A stretch of 5,853 bases of DNA from an uncultured Sutterella sp. (GTDB lineage Bacteria > Pseudomonadota > Gammaproteobacteria > Burkholderiales > Burkholderiaceae_F). Location of the stretch: NCBI GenBank assembly GCA_900552915.1, contig USBS01000107.1, forward strand, positions 1 to 5,853, read 5' to 3'. Every line of letters begins with the position of its first letter. The first letter of the stretch is position 1. Under the pieces are notes generated by a model. It was not told the origin of the DNA and searched no databases. It worked only from the letters and a program-made list of their open reading frames with translations. Both the position numbers and the translations under genes were made by a program. Shown here piece by piece: positions 5,842-5,853 of this stretch.

Positions 5842-5853
5842 ACGAAAATGAGT

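Overview
The window reads as ordinary chromosomal DNA of a GC-moderate (mid-50s by eye) Gram-negative bacterium. The yebC-purD neighbourhood and the protein sequences suggest a betaproteobacterium (Burkholderiales; a gut Sutterellaceae-type genome would fit). That placement is an inference from gene content, not a search result.

Layout, left to right. (1) Minus strand: the N-terminal 124 codons of purD (glycinamide ribonucleotide synthetase, purine synthesis), running off the left edge, preceded by a complete yebC (YebC/PmpR/TACO1 family). A strong intrinsic terminator and a second small hairpin lie between them. (2) A 341-nt non-coding divergent region holds promoter-like elements for both directions and a short perfect hairpin. 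(3) Plus strand: a two-gene unit made of a WYL-domain transcription regulator and a calcineurin-like metallophosphoesterase with basic tails. The genes overlap by ATGA and end at a perfect 14-bp terminator hairpin that also serves the convergent gene. (4) Minus strand: moeA, molybdenum insertion into molybdopterin. (5) Plus strand, divergent from moeA: mobA, molybdenum cofactor guanylyltransferase. (6) A non-coding right end with a very good sigma70-type promoter (TTGACA-N17-CATAAT) firing rightwards out of the window.

How the genes relate: moeA and mobA perform successive late steps of molybdenum cofactor synthesis and share a short divergent promoter region. purD and yebC are housekeeping genes. 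The part with no established role is the WYL regulator plus metallophosphoesterase pair. It is a self-contained, translationally coupled cassette between housekeeping genes and the best candidate here for an undescribed system. There is no CRISPR array, tRNA, rRNA, insertion sequence or prophage gene that I can see.
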